From Branchiostoma floridae (taxonomy: Eukaryota; Chordata; Leptocardii; Amphioxiformes; Branchiostomatidae): 37,069 bases of DNA. The DNA lies in NCBI RefSeq assembly GCF_000003815.2, contig NW_023365714.1:334997-372065 (forward strand). Direction: 5' to 3'. Every line of letters starts with the position of its first letter. Position 1 is the stretch's first letter. A program made the position numbers and the translations under genes. A model generated the notes under the pieces. The model was not told where the DNA came from. It saw only the letters and a program-made list of their open reading frames with translations, and searched no databases. Positions 21,737-30,809 of this stretch are shown piece after piece.

Positions 21737-21802
21737 CCTTCGCCTAAAGAAAACACTCAGGCAATTCTCTGATCGGCTGACAGCAAGAACTTCACTCTGG
21801 GT

Positions 21803-22034
21803 AACACGTAGGTAGAACGTACTGCGCCTGCGCGAACACTGGTTGTCTTTTTAACGTTGCATTGAAATCCCGCTTGTTGCACAGTATATGTTAGAGACAT
21901 GGTTCCATGTAAAACGTACACGGGGTTTTACCCTTATATACGCACGTACTTTCTTAAATGCGGACATTTAGTAAACCGGGAGATTAGCATATCTATACTT
22001 TTCGCGCAGGCGCAGTACGTTCCGGTGACGTGCT
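21803..22034. mobile_element. 232-bp TIR element (MITE-like), 9-bp target duplication
   Basis: The element is flanked by perfect 9-bp direct repeats ACTCTGGGT (21794-21802 and 22035-22043). Its ends form inverted repeats of about 34 bp, of which the inner 22 bp (21815-21836 and 22001-22022) are identical and contain tactgcgcctgcgcg. No open frame, so it is non-autonomous. Confidence 0.85.
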
Positions 22035-22101
22035 ACTCTGGGTTACAAGGGCCGATTCCGCCACGCATGCGTGTACACCACGTGACATCTATGTGCCTAA
22101 C

Positions 22102-22134
22102 TGACGTCATGAATAATCACACGTCATGACGTCA
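22102..22134. promoter_or_regulatory. two palindromic CRE sites
   Basis: TGACGTCA at 22102-22109 and 22127-22134, 25 bp apart within a short duplication (gacgtcatgaataatcacac), followed by CACGTG motifs. These are perfect CREB/ATF consensus sites; function is unproven. Confidence 0.55.
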
Positions 22135-22369
22135 TGAATAATCACACGTGACACGTGGTTCGTCCTGCCTCCATCCGGGCTTTATTGCTGCAACGTCACC
22201 ACTCCTTACGTCATCAATATCTGTCCACAAGTATTTCTTACGTCATCAATATTTGCATACATCTACTCCTTATGTCGCAATATCTGTCTACAACTACTCT
22301 TTACGTCACCAATGTCACAACTACTTATGACTCACAAGGGTCGGCTACTGCATGTATACTGCAACTGTT

Positions 22370-22690
22370 ACCTGTTCGGTTACAGGTGTGGCAGGTACTG
22401 TTACCTGTCCTGGCTGTACAGGTGTGACATGTACTGTTACCTGTCCTGGCTGTACAGGTGTGACAGGTACTGTTACCTGTCCTGGCTGTACAGGTGTGAC
22501 AGGTACTGTTACCTGTCCTGGCTGTACAGGTGTGACAGGTACTATTACCTGTCCTGGCTATACAGGTGTGGCAGGTACTGTTACCTGTCCTGGCTGTACA
22601 GGTGCGGCAGGTGCTGTTACCTGTCCTGGTTGTACAGGTGCGACATGTACTGTTACCTGTCCTGGTTGTACAGGTGTGCCGTGACCTATT
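22370..22690. repeat. 36-bp minisatellite with ACAGGTA/TACCTGT hairpins
   Basis: About nine units of ctgtacaggtgtgacaggta plus ctgttacctgtcctgg. Each can form a hairpin (acaggta-ctgt-tacctgt). Degenerate relatives continue to about 22990. The core tgtacaggtg is shared with the arrays at 17.2-18.2 kb. Confidence 0.95.
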
Positions 22691-23019
22691 TGTGTGCAGG
22701 TGCGCATGTGCTGTTAACTGCCCGTGTACAGGTGTACCCGTGCGTTTACAGGCGTGCTGTATACTGTTATCTGCTCTTGTATAGGTGTGCTGTGGACTGT
22801 AACTTGTCCTTGTACAGGTGTGCACATACAGGTGGACTGTGACTTGTTCTTTTACAGGTGTGCATGTGCTGTTACCTGTTCCTACAGGTGTGCATGTGCT
22901 ATGTGCTTTTGCTGTACAGGTATATTCTGTACTGTCGTGTGTTGCTGTACAGGTATATTCTGTACTGTCGTGTGTTGCTGTACTTGTGTGCTGTGTTTAT
23001 GACTACCTACTCTGTACGG

Positions 23020-23310
23020 TACACGTCATGTTCCTGTACACGTCATGTTCCTGAACACGTCATGTTCCTGTACACGTCATGTTTCAGAACGCGTCATATT
23101 CATGTACACGTCACCAGTATACGTCATCAGTACACGTCACCAGTACACGTCACCAGTACACGTCGCCAGTACACGTCACCAGTACACGTCACTAGTACAC
23201 GTCACCAGTACACGTCACCAGTACACGTCACCAGTACCCTGTACCAGTACACGTCACCAGTACACGTCACCAGTACACGTCACCAGTACACGTCACCAGT
23301 ACACGTCACC
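23020..23310. repeat. 13-bp minisatellite x about 17
   Basis: Units of caccagtacacgt, preceded by related longer units (acacgtcatgttcctgt). Confidence 0.95.
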
Positions 23311-24574
23311 CTGCACCCGTAGCCTCCAGTACGTCTTACAAACTCGGAGTGAGTAAATCGGCTTTCCCGTCGGGAAATTGTCAACAACAACATCAAAACT
23401 GGTCACTACTTTTCCACAAGACGCCGATAGAACGTCCTTTCCTACTCTCCAAGCAGAGGTTAGGCTCCGGCCGAGTTTAGATTCCAAACGAAACCTGATC
23501 CGAACCTTTCCTTGGAGGGTAGTCATTTTCCTCCTACCGAGAGTTGAGCCTACCTACTTCTGTCTCGGGCAGACAGGCGACGCTCTGTACAGAAGGTACC
23601 GAAACTAAACTCGGCTGTAGAAATCCGAACAACACAGAAAATCACAGGCTTACATCATCATTACGCTCTACACAAGACAGAGGCTTATTCTGTACATGGG
23701 CTCGGTCCTATCTAACCATGGAGGTGAGGGGCTTCTGTGGCGATGTCCTTCTGTGGTCTGGTCTGCGTGACTACGCCGCTGTCTTCAGTTGTAGGGCACT
23801 GTAGGCTATTCCCGCGGAGTCTATCCCTTAACAGTGTGAATATATAGAAGAGATCTAGCTGAGACTTTAGTGAGTTCTAGTTGAGATATCGGAGAGATCT
23901 GGTCGAGATATTGAAGTGTTCTAGGCGAGGTTGAGTCTAGATATTACAGAGATCTAGTTGATATAGTGGAGAGATCTAGTTGAAGTACTGTTGATATGAG
24001 AGAGGTGTAGTTGACTTAGTGTTGAGGTCTCACACACAGTGTTAAGGCCGCCTGTACGATAGGAAAGGAGAGAACAAAGTTAGTACTAAACTAGAGCCAG
24101 CTGTTTGACTCTGCAGAGTCGATAAATCAGACAAATCCATTCACGAGTTTGCTTTGTTATGATGCTTGTCCTATGGACATACAAAAACGCTCTCTTACTT
24201 TTTTAGCGCTAGCGCCTCGGCCTTTTTTCTCTGTAACAGAAGACGAAAGGAGTTATATTCAGTATTGACATAAACTGTACCTGTCGACCACATTTATAGT
24301 TACAGCATGGGTGCATACTGTCTGTACTGTAGGGTGAATAAATGAACAGCACATGCTCGCAAATCTTGAAGAAATTTTGGTAATTAGCTTTTTCAAGAAG
24401 AACAATCATTACGATTTACATTATAATCTTCCTGGTGTTTAATTGTCTTTAAACGTTTTTCCATATACTGTTTCGTGTTGCGATTAGCCCTTAAGCCCTT
24501 GGGCGAGAAGTTGCCGATACAATTCACAGTAATTGTATTTCAAAAAGTCTCAAACTGATTATAATGCAGAATGT
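23311..24574. other. mostly unique stretch; degenerate GAGATCTAG repeats at 23850-24010
   Basis: 23441-23524 may be a small decayed TIR element: ctactctccaagcagaggtt at the left pairs imperfectly with the right end, and its motif recalls TIR family 1. The region 23850-24010 has a loose 20-30-bp repeat of agatctagttgaga. No coding support. Confidence 0.4.
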
Positions 24575-25147
24575 TACTACATCCACATTGCCAACATTAC
24601 AGCTGATAACGGTTTATCTTGTGGTGCCCAATATTACAGCTGATAACGGTTTATCATGTGGTTCCCAATATTACAGCTGATAACGGTTTATCTTGTGGTG
24701 CCCAATATTACAGCTGATAACGGTTTATCGTGTGGTGCCCCATTCCCAACATTACAGCTGATAACGGTTTATCACGTGGTGCCCCATTCCCAACATTACA
24801 GCTGATAACGGTTTATCACGTGGTGCCCCATTCCCAATATTACAGCTGATAACGGTTTATCGTGTGGTGCCCCATTCCCAACATTACAGCTGATAACGGT
24901 TTATCGTGTGGTGCCCCATTCCCAACATTACAGCTGATAACGGTTTATCATGTGGTTCCCAATATTACAGCTGATAACGGTTTATCATGTGGTTCCCAAT
25001 ATTACAGCTGATAACGGTTTATCGTGTGGTTCCCAATATTACAGCTGATAACGGTTTATCGTGTGGTGCCCAATATTACAGCTGATAACGGTTTATCATG
25101 TGGTGCCCAACATTACAGCTGATAACGGTTTATCGTGCGGTGCCCAC
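24575..25147. repeat. 37/43-bp minisatellite with paired GATA motifs
   Basis: About 15 units with core acagctgataacggtttatc. Long units have an extra cattccc. Each holds an inverted GATAA pair (TGATAACGGTTTATC) next to a CAGCTG E-box. The array begins one base past the possible donor of the last PDE9A exon and includes its TAA stop. Confidence 0.97.
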
Positions 25148-25243
25148 CTCCGCCATGGCGTCGTCCATTTGTTTGAGTTCTTCGTAGTAATCCCGAGCGT
25201 CCCTCAGCGGCTTGACCATGCAGTCTTCTATAGACGGGAACAG
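25130..25243 (-). CDS. PDE9A: PDE9A last visible exon, C-terminal helix
   Basis: Acceptor tctgcctccgcag; the segment encodes LFPSIEDCMVKPLRDARDYY, EELKQMDDAMAE, then VGTAR and a TAA stop at 25130-25132. It matches the family segment [33 protein letters not shown]. The last codons and the stop lie inside the first unit of the 37/43-bp GATA-containing array. Alternatively the exon ends at GAG|GTGGGC (25148), which would preserve phase 0 and send the transcript to a further exon not recognised here; vertebrate PDE9A does continue past this point. The exon itself is certain, its 3' end is not. Confidence 0.9.
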   Translation of the reverse strand: MFPSIEDCMVKPLRDARDYYEELKQMDDAMAEVGTAR

Positions 25244-25560
25244 CTGCGGAGGCAGACAAGGCACATGGTTAGGTCCTGCCGACAACGCCATTGTCTAAGT
25301 CAGATCACTGAGCATATCCTGACCCTAAGTCTACAGCTAACCTCACCATGCAGTCTTCTATAGACGGGAACAGCTTGGGAGGGGAGACAAGGCACAGTGT
25401 TAGGTCCTGCCGACAACGCCATTGTCTAAGTCAGATCACTGAGCATATCCTAACTCTACAGCTCGTTAGCACCTGGCAGCTTCCCCTGCAGTCTTTCATC
25501 AATACGAGAAGCTGCGAGGGGTTTGGTGTACATGGCAGTTCGATCCTGCCGACAACGCCA
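25207..25560 (-). repeat. about 135-bp tandem duplication carrying acceptor and exon start
   Basis: Copies share the last-exon start, its acceptor and the upstream intron phrase ctgccgacaacgccattgtc. The promoter-proximal copies are more degraded. Confidence 0.85.
25347..25373 (-). CDS. PDE9A: candidate 27-bp micro-exon LFPSIEDCM
   Basis: A near-exact copy of the first 27 bp of the last exon with acceptor cctcccaag and donor gtgagg. It is in phase 0-0 and encodes LFPSIEDCM. It belongs to a roughly 135-bp tandem duplication (25207-25560) that carries acceptor, exon start and upstream intron. The intact downstream exon at 25243 shows how recent the duplication is. Confidence 0.4.
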
Positions 25561-26034
25561 ATGTGAATTATAACATAACATATACCCAATCTGGGTCAAA
25601 TTCGTTTTATTCCACTACGATATTCCCCATTTCTCCTCTTATGTCACTTCTTTTTGTCAATTGACCCCTTTTTGCCAGACTATTCTACTTTTTTATTTGT
25701 AGGAGGGGTGCACCTAAACACCATGAGATCCCTGGATTGTCAAGTGTACAGTCCTGTCTGCCCAACACCTTAACCATAACACTACAGGTAGCACCAGTGG
25801 CTTTCAGGTCATGCAGTCCTCAAAAGACGGGAGCAGCTAGAGAGGGGAGATATGGAAGCTAGATCCCCGGTATGCCTTACCAAGAACCTGTCATTCGCCC
25901 ATGCATGTAGCCAGGAGCTTTCTAGGGAGGTCCAGAGGAGAAAATAAGCCTAAAAGTAAGAAACGGAGGCCGCCAACAACAACAACGATGCATTGATCAT
26001 TCTTTACTTACGTCTAAGTGTCTTGGGGGAACCC
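25561..26034. other. PDE9A intron, mostly unique
   Basis: It contains the exon-start copy at 25811-25836 and otherwise no repeat or coding signal. Confidence 0.5.
25811..25836 (-). pseudogene. exon-start copy with in-frame stop (LLPSFEDCMT)
   Basis: Another copy of the last-exon start with acceptor cccctctctag. It reads LLPSFEDCMT followed directly by TGA and has no donor before the stop. It could only serve as a short alternative terminal exon or be an inert decoy. A more decayed copy with an intact AG (acceptor ccctcgcag, exon-side end at 25511) lies closer to the last exon. Confidence 0.4.
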
Positions 26035-27525
26035 TATGGCGAGGGAAGAACCCCAGCCTTCGGGCATGTAGTGCTAACTGTAACTGCCTACGGGCGAGTA
26101 ACGCTATCCCTATTAACCCTACGGGCGTGTAACGCTAACCTTACGGGCGTGTAACGCTATTCCTATTAGCCATACGGGCGTGTAACGCTATCCTTATTAA
26201 CCCTACGGGCGTGTAACGCTATCCTTATTAACCCTACGGGCGTGTAACGCTATTCCTACAAACCCTATTGGCGAGTAACGCTATCCCTATTAACCCTACG
26301 GGCGTGTAACGCTAACCTTCCGGGCGTGTAACGCTAACCCTACAAACCCTACGGGCAAGTAACCCTATCCCTATTAACCCTACGGGCGAGTAACCCTATC
26401 CCTATTAACCCTACGGGCGTGTAACGCTATCCTTATTAACCCTACGGGCGTGTAACGCTATTCCTACAAACCCTATTGGCGAGTAACGCTATCCTTATTA
26501 ACCCTACCGGGGGAGTACCGCTATCCTTATTAACCCTACGGGCGTGTACGCTATTCCTACAAACCCTATTGGCGAGTAACGCTATCCCTATTAACCCTAC
26601 GGGCGAGTAACGCTATCCCTATTAACCCTACGGGCGTGTAACGCTAACCTTCCGGGCGTGTAACGCTATCCCTACAAACCCTACGGGCAAGTAACCCTAT
26701 CCCTATTAACCCTACGGGCGAGTAACCCTATCCCTACGGGCGCGTAGCGCTATCCCTACGGGCGTGTAACGCTAACCTTACGGGCGTGTAACGCTATCCC
26801 TATTAACCCTACGGGCGAGTAACGCTATCCCTATTAACCCTACGGGCGTGTAACGCTAACCTTCCGGGCATGTAACGCTATCCTTACTAACCCTACGGGC
26901 GTGTAACGCTATCACTACGGTCGTGCAGCGCTAATCCTACGGGCGTGTAGCGCTATCCCTACGGGCGTGTAGCGCAATACCCACGGGCGTGTAACGCTAA
27001 TCCTACGGGGGTGTAACGCTATCCCTACGGGCGTGTAACGCTAACCCTACGGGCATGTAACGCTAGCATGTAACGCTAACCCTACGGACATGTAACACTA
27101 ACCCTACGGGCATGTAACGCTAATCCTACAGGCCTGTAACGCTAACCCTATGGGCCTGTAACGCTAACCCTACAGGCCTGTAACGCTAACCCTAGAGGCC
27201 TGTAACGCTAACCCTACGGGCATGTTACGCTGACCCTACGGGCCTGTAACGCTAACCCTACGGTCATGTTATGCTAACCCTACGGGCATGTAACGCTAAC
27301 CCTACAGGCCTGTAACGCTAACCCTACGGGCCTGTAACGCTAACCCTACGGGCATGTTACGCTGACCCTACGGGCCTGTAACGCTAACCCTACGGTCATG
27401 TTATGCTAACCCTACGGGCATGTAACGCTAACCCTACAGGCCTGTAACGCTAACCCTACAGGCCTGTAACGCTAACCCTACAGGCCTGTAACGCTAACCC
27501 TACAGGCCTGTAACCCTAACCCTAC
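26035..27525. repeat. 1.5-kb compound minisatellite (22/31 bp)
   Basis: Units of ccctacgggcgtgtaacgct alternate with longer ones containing tattaac. Towards the right the array is a purer 22-bp series with gggcat, gggcct or aggcct variants. Although it contains ctaaccctac repeatedly, it is not a telomeric (CCCTAA)n tract. Confidence 0.97.
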
Positions 27526-27538
27526 ATCTTCCACTCAC

Positions 27539-27574
27539 CGGCTTCAACATGGCGTCCTCTACACACGGGAACAA
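27539..27574 (-). CDS. PDE9A: candidate 36-bp micro-exon, copy of last PDE9A exon start
   Basis: A strong acceptor (cgcctctgcag) and a consensus donor (gtgagt) bracket exactly 36 bp encoding LFPCVEDAMLKP. This is a diverged copy of the start of the last visible exon (LFPSIEDCMVKP) and resembles the family segment [12 protein letters not shown]. Phase is 0-0. If included with the last exon it would duplicate twelve residues of the C-terminal helix; if used instead, a different downstream exon is required. The 26.0-27.5 kb array starts about 11 bp after its donor. Confidence 0.5.
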
Positions 27575-27788
27575 CTGCAGAGGCGGGAGATACGGCACAG
27601 TCAGATCCATGGACTGTCTTACCCACGGTACAGTGGGACAGTCCATCTCTTACCCACAGTACAGTGGTACAGTTCCAAACCCTAACTCCTACCAGACGAC
27701 TAACACGTATGTTAACATGGCGTACTTTGGTTGGATTAACTATGTGTGTTTGTTTGTTTGTTTGTTTGTTTGCTTATATTTTACTCAC

Positions 27789-27917
27789 CTTAGCAACAGT
27801 TTCAAACATCGGGATGAGAACAAATTTGATGAAGCCTATTTGAGCCGTTGCCTTGGTAACCTTGTCCCTGTCCATAAACGGCGCCACGGGAAGACCTTCC
27901 GCCTTTTCCCTGTCGCT
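27789..27917 (-). CDS. PDE9A: PDE9A catalytic exon with purine-binding glutamine
   Basis: A 129-bp phase 0-0 exon with acceptor ctcctgttcccag and donor gtgagt. It encodes [20 protein letters not shown] then [20 protein letters not shown] and VAK. The AQIGFIKF motif contains the invariant glutamine and the stacking phenylalanine that hold the guanine base (family knowledge). The acceptor's polypyrimidine segment tctcctgttccca is also the core of the 32-bp array that fills about 1 kb immediately upstream, with the exon-side AG replaced by ACG in the array units. Confidence 0.97.
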
Positions 27918-27929
27918 CTGGGAACAGGA

Positions 27930-28935
27930 GATAAAAATGGGGCAGAGGTGAGCGTGGGAACAGGAGATATGGGGCAGAGGTGGGCGTGGGAATAGGAGAT
28001 ATGGGGCAGAGGTGAGCGTGGGAACAGGAGATATGGGGCAGAGGTGAGCGTGGGAACAGGAGATATGGGGCAGAGGTGACCGTGGGAACAGGAGATATGG
28101 GGAAGAGGTGAGCGTGGGAACAGGAGATATGGGGAAGAGGTGAGCGTGGGAAACAGAAGATATGGGGCAGAGGTGAGCGTGGGAGATATGGGGCAGAGGT
28201 GAGCGTGGGAACAGGAGATATGGGGCAGAGGTGAGCGTGGGAACAGGAGATATGGGGAAGAGATGAGCGTGGGAACAGGAGATATGGGGCAGAGGTGAGC
28301 GTGGGAACAGGAGATATGGGGCAGAGGTGAGCGTGGGAACAGGAGATATGGGGCAGAGGTGAGCGTGGGAACAGGAGATAAAAAATGGGGCAGAGGTGAG
28401 CGTGGTCACAAACGGGAACAGGAGATATGGGGCAGAGGTGAGCGTGGGAACAGGAGATATGGGGCAGAGGTGAGCGCGGGAACAGGAGATATGGGGAAGA
28501 GGTGAGCGTGGGAACAGGAGATAAAAAATGGGGCAGAGGTGAGCGTGGGAACATGAGATATGGGGCAGAGGTGAGCGTGGGAACAGGAGATATGGGGAAG
28601 AGGTGAGCGTGGGAACAGGAGATATGGGGCAGAGGTGAGTGTGGGAACAGGAGATATGGGGCAGAGGTGAGCGTGGGAACAGGAGATATGGGGCAGAGGT
28701 GAGCGTGGGAACAGGAGATATGGGGCAGAGGTGAGCGTGGGAACAGGAGATATGGGGCAGAGGTGAGCGTGGGAACAGGAGATATGGGGAAGAGGTGAGC
28801 GTGGGAACAGGAGATATGGGGCAGAGGTGAGCGTGAGAACAGGAGATATGGGGCAGAGGTGAGCGTGGGAACAGGAGATATGGGGCAGAGGTGAGCGTGG
28901 GAACAGGAGATATGGGGCAGAGGTGAGCGTGATCA
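27930..28935. repeat. 32-bp minisatellite x about 31 next to PDE9A acceptor
   Basis: Units of gtgggaacaggagatatggg plus gcagaggtgagc. The minus strand of each unit includes tctcctgttccca, the polypyrimidine segment of the adjacent acceptor. No stop occurs on the minus strand in any frame of most units, producing long artefactual frames. Confidence 0.97.
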
Positions 28936-29029
28936 CGAACGGACTCCCGCTACCATTCTGAAGTCCACTATGGCCCGCTGTGTCTGGGACACGACATTAG
29001 AAGGCGGAACCCAACCCTGTCCTTCCACT

Positions 29030-29219
29030 GCCTACCTCCCCGCCCCATGTTGTACATCCGCGGCACACACCTCTACCTCCCCGACCCATGTTGTACACCC
29101 CCGGCATACACTCCCCGACCCATGTTGTACACCCCGGTACACACTCCCCGGCCCATGTTGTACACCCCGGTACACACTCCCCGCCCCATGTTGTACACCC
29201 CCGGCACACACTTTTACAC
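29030..29219. repeat. about 34-bp repeat x5
   Basis: Units with core ccccatgttgtacacccc plus ggcacacac. It begins at the donor of the candidate cassette exon 29220-29273. Confidence 0.9.
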
Positions 29220-29273
29220 CTTGTTATAGTGGGAAAAGTCGTTAATGATGCCTTTCCGGAGGAGAGCGTCCAG
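29220..29273 (-). CDS. candidate extra cassette exon inside PDE9A catalytic region
   Basis: Between the EEYFMQ and SDREKAEG exons there is a 54-bp open segment with a good acceptor (catgccttgctgcag) and a moderate donor (gtgtaa). It would encode LDALLRKGIINDFSHYNK, in phase 0-0 and without stop, so it could be included without breaking the frame. Vertebrate PDE9A has nothing between these two exons, so this would be an insertion next to the substrate pocket. A 34-bp tandem array starts directly after the donor, as at many real exons of this gene. It may be a chance open segment; no homology is recognised. Confidence 0.3.
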
Positions 29274-29289
29274 CTGCAGCAAGGCATGA

Positions 29290-29680
29290 CGGGAATCGGA
29301 CCCGTGACGTCTGTAGTCCAAATTCCAACCGAATTTTCCAAATTGATGTTGGCTAATATATGGATAATTCGTTTTGAAATCTGGTCTGAAGCCGTGCTGT
29401 TGGTTGTTATTATGTACGGTACCCGTAATGTTACATCACAAACACATTTTCATGTCATGTTTCGGGTGTTTTATCTGATAATAAGAAGGGCTGGACTGGA
29501 AGGCATATCTACAGACAGCCGCGTCATTTCTGCTGACGATGACGTCTTCACGCTCCTCATGTACAGCAAAACTTGCCACCAGATCCATTCTCATTCCTAC
29601 AGTCATAATCACCAACAAACCTACATGGGTCCATCCGGGTTACCAGTGGGATCAAGAAACAAGTCTTTTAAGCTGGCAAA
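29290..29680. other. PDE9A intron, unique
   Basis: No repeat and no convincing exon between the candidate cassette exon and the LKM exon. Confidence 0.5.
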
Positions 29681-29685
29681 ATTAC

Positions 29686-29790
29686 CTGCATGAAATATTC
29701 TTCTAGCAGGCAGTCGACCCAGGGTTCAGACACATCCATGGGTCGGACTTCGTTTGAGATGTCGCAACACTTGATGAGAATCATCTTCAA
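29686..29790 (-). CDS. PDE9A: PDE9A catalytic exon [14 protein letters not shown]
   Basis: A 105-bp phase 0-0 exon with acceptor ctatttttcag and donor gtaatt. It encodes [20 protein letters not shown] then [15 protein letters not shown]. The CCDISN aspartate is the fourth metal ligand of the family, and the tyrosine of EEYFMQ lines the cGMP pocket (family knowledge). The first 44 bp plus the polypyrimidine tract and AG are repeated upstream at a 55-bp period, with acceptor copies at 29845 and 29900. Because 55 is not divisible by three, use of these copies would shift the frame and soon meet a stop. Confidence 0.97.
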
Positions 29791-29942
29791 CTGAAAAATA
29801 GATTTCGTTTGAGATGTCGCAACACTTGATGAGAATCATCTTCAACTGAAAAATAGATTTCGTTTGAGATGTCGCAACACTTGATGAGAATCATCTTCAA
29901 CTGAAAAATAGATTTCGTTTGAGATGTCGCAACACTTGATAT
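29776..29942 (-). repeat. 55-bp repeat spanning the acceptor of the LKM exon
   Basis: Three copies of polypyrimidine tract, AG and the first 44 bp of the exon, plus a partial fourth. Acceptor copies lie at 29790, 29845 and 29900. Confidence 0.97.
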
Positions 29943-30054
29943 TAACCCATCAACAAAGTGACACATGTATATAAACTGCATTTTGTATTTTGTATAAGTG
30001 AATGAAGTATATGACCAGGGTCATGGAAAGCAAACATATTCGGACTAAGATAGT

Positions 30055-30410
30055 CTGTACACTTGAGAGTTGACACCGTCTCTACTGCAATATAGTTTAT
30101 ACGTGTGAAAGTTGACACCGTCTCTACTGCAATATAGTTTATACGTGTGAAAGTTGACACCGTCTCTACTGCAATATAGTTTAAACATGTGAAACTTGAC
30201 ACCGCCTCTACTGCAATATAGTTTATACGTGTGAAAGTTGACACCGTCTCTACTGCAATATAGTTTAAACATGTGAAAGTTGACACCGTCTCTACTGCAA
30301 TATAGTTTATACGTGTGAAAGTTGACACCGTCTCTACTGCAATATAGTGTAAACATGTGAAAGTTGACACCGTCTCTACTGCAATATAGTTTATACATGT
30401 GAAATTTGAC
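30055..30410. repeat. 42-bp intronic minisatellite x about 8
   Basis: Units with core gacaccgtctctactgcaat; two sub-variants (tttatacgtg and tttaaacatg) partly alternate, suggesting an 84-bp higher-order unit. Confidence 0.95.
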
Positions 30411-30442
30411 ACGACCTGCAGCAGCTTGTATGGGATACTCAC

Positions 30443-30556
30443 GGCAGCCACGTGCTCCTCGTTCGTGTAGTCAAAATTGTCGACTTTCTGCTTAAAGGAC
30501 TCCAGAATCTCCCCGTGCCTCGCCATGTCTGTCGCCAGGATCAGGGTGATGATCCC
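30443..30556 (-). CDS. PDE9A: PDE9A catalytic exon [14 protein letters not shown]
   Basis: A 114-bp phase 0-0 exon with acceptor tttatcttag and donor gtgagt. It encodes [20 protein letters not shown] then [18 protein letters not shown]. The LATDMARH motif is the conserved helix of class I phosphodiesterases. The junction EEHVAA/LKMILIK matches the vertebrate protein. A 42-bp tandem array begins about 45 bp after the donor and is open in the exon's frame, so intron retention would read on for a long distance; I regard that as incidental. Confidence 0.97.
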
Positions 30557-30809
30557 CTAAGATAAACAACAAACAAATAAACAAACAAACAAACATAATC
30601 TCTCTGTGCCTCGACATGGGGGCGGTATCGACTTTCAACAACATGTGACGTCACACGAACATGTTGTTACGTGTCTCTGGAGCAATTGGATCAAAAGGCT
30701 GAGGAGGACTAGTCGGTCCAGTCGGCAATTCTTGTGAGTTGGAGAAGAGACCTTTATGTGATCTACCAACTCAGATAAACATTCATGATGGGACTATAAA
30801 ACACGATGG
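30557..30809. other. PDE9A intron, unique
   Basis: A short (AAAC)n-like tract and otherwise unremarkable sequence. Confidence 0.5.

Noticed and set aside
21815-22022. Paired NRF1-type promoter sites
   Set aside because: The GCGC-rich motifs are better explained as the terminal inverted repeats of an inserted element with a 9-bp target duplication.
22312-23356. Several Cys/Tyr/Thr-rich frames on both strands
   Set aside because: They follow the 36-bp and 13-bp arrays exactly.
26035-27525. Interstitial telomere
   Set aside because: ctaaccctac recurs, but each unit also has a non-telomeric acgggc-tgtaacg part and the period is 22/31 bp, not 6.
27802-28936. Long open frames of about 176-250 codons on the minus strand (Ser/Pro/Leu/His repeats)
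   Set aside because: They come from the 32-bp array, which lacks stop codons on that strand; only the 27789-27917 part is a real exon.
29285-29320. tRNA-like T-arm sequence (gacgggaatcggacccgtgac)
   Set aside because: No acceptor stem, anticodon arm or A-box could be built around it.
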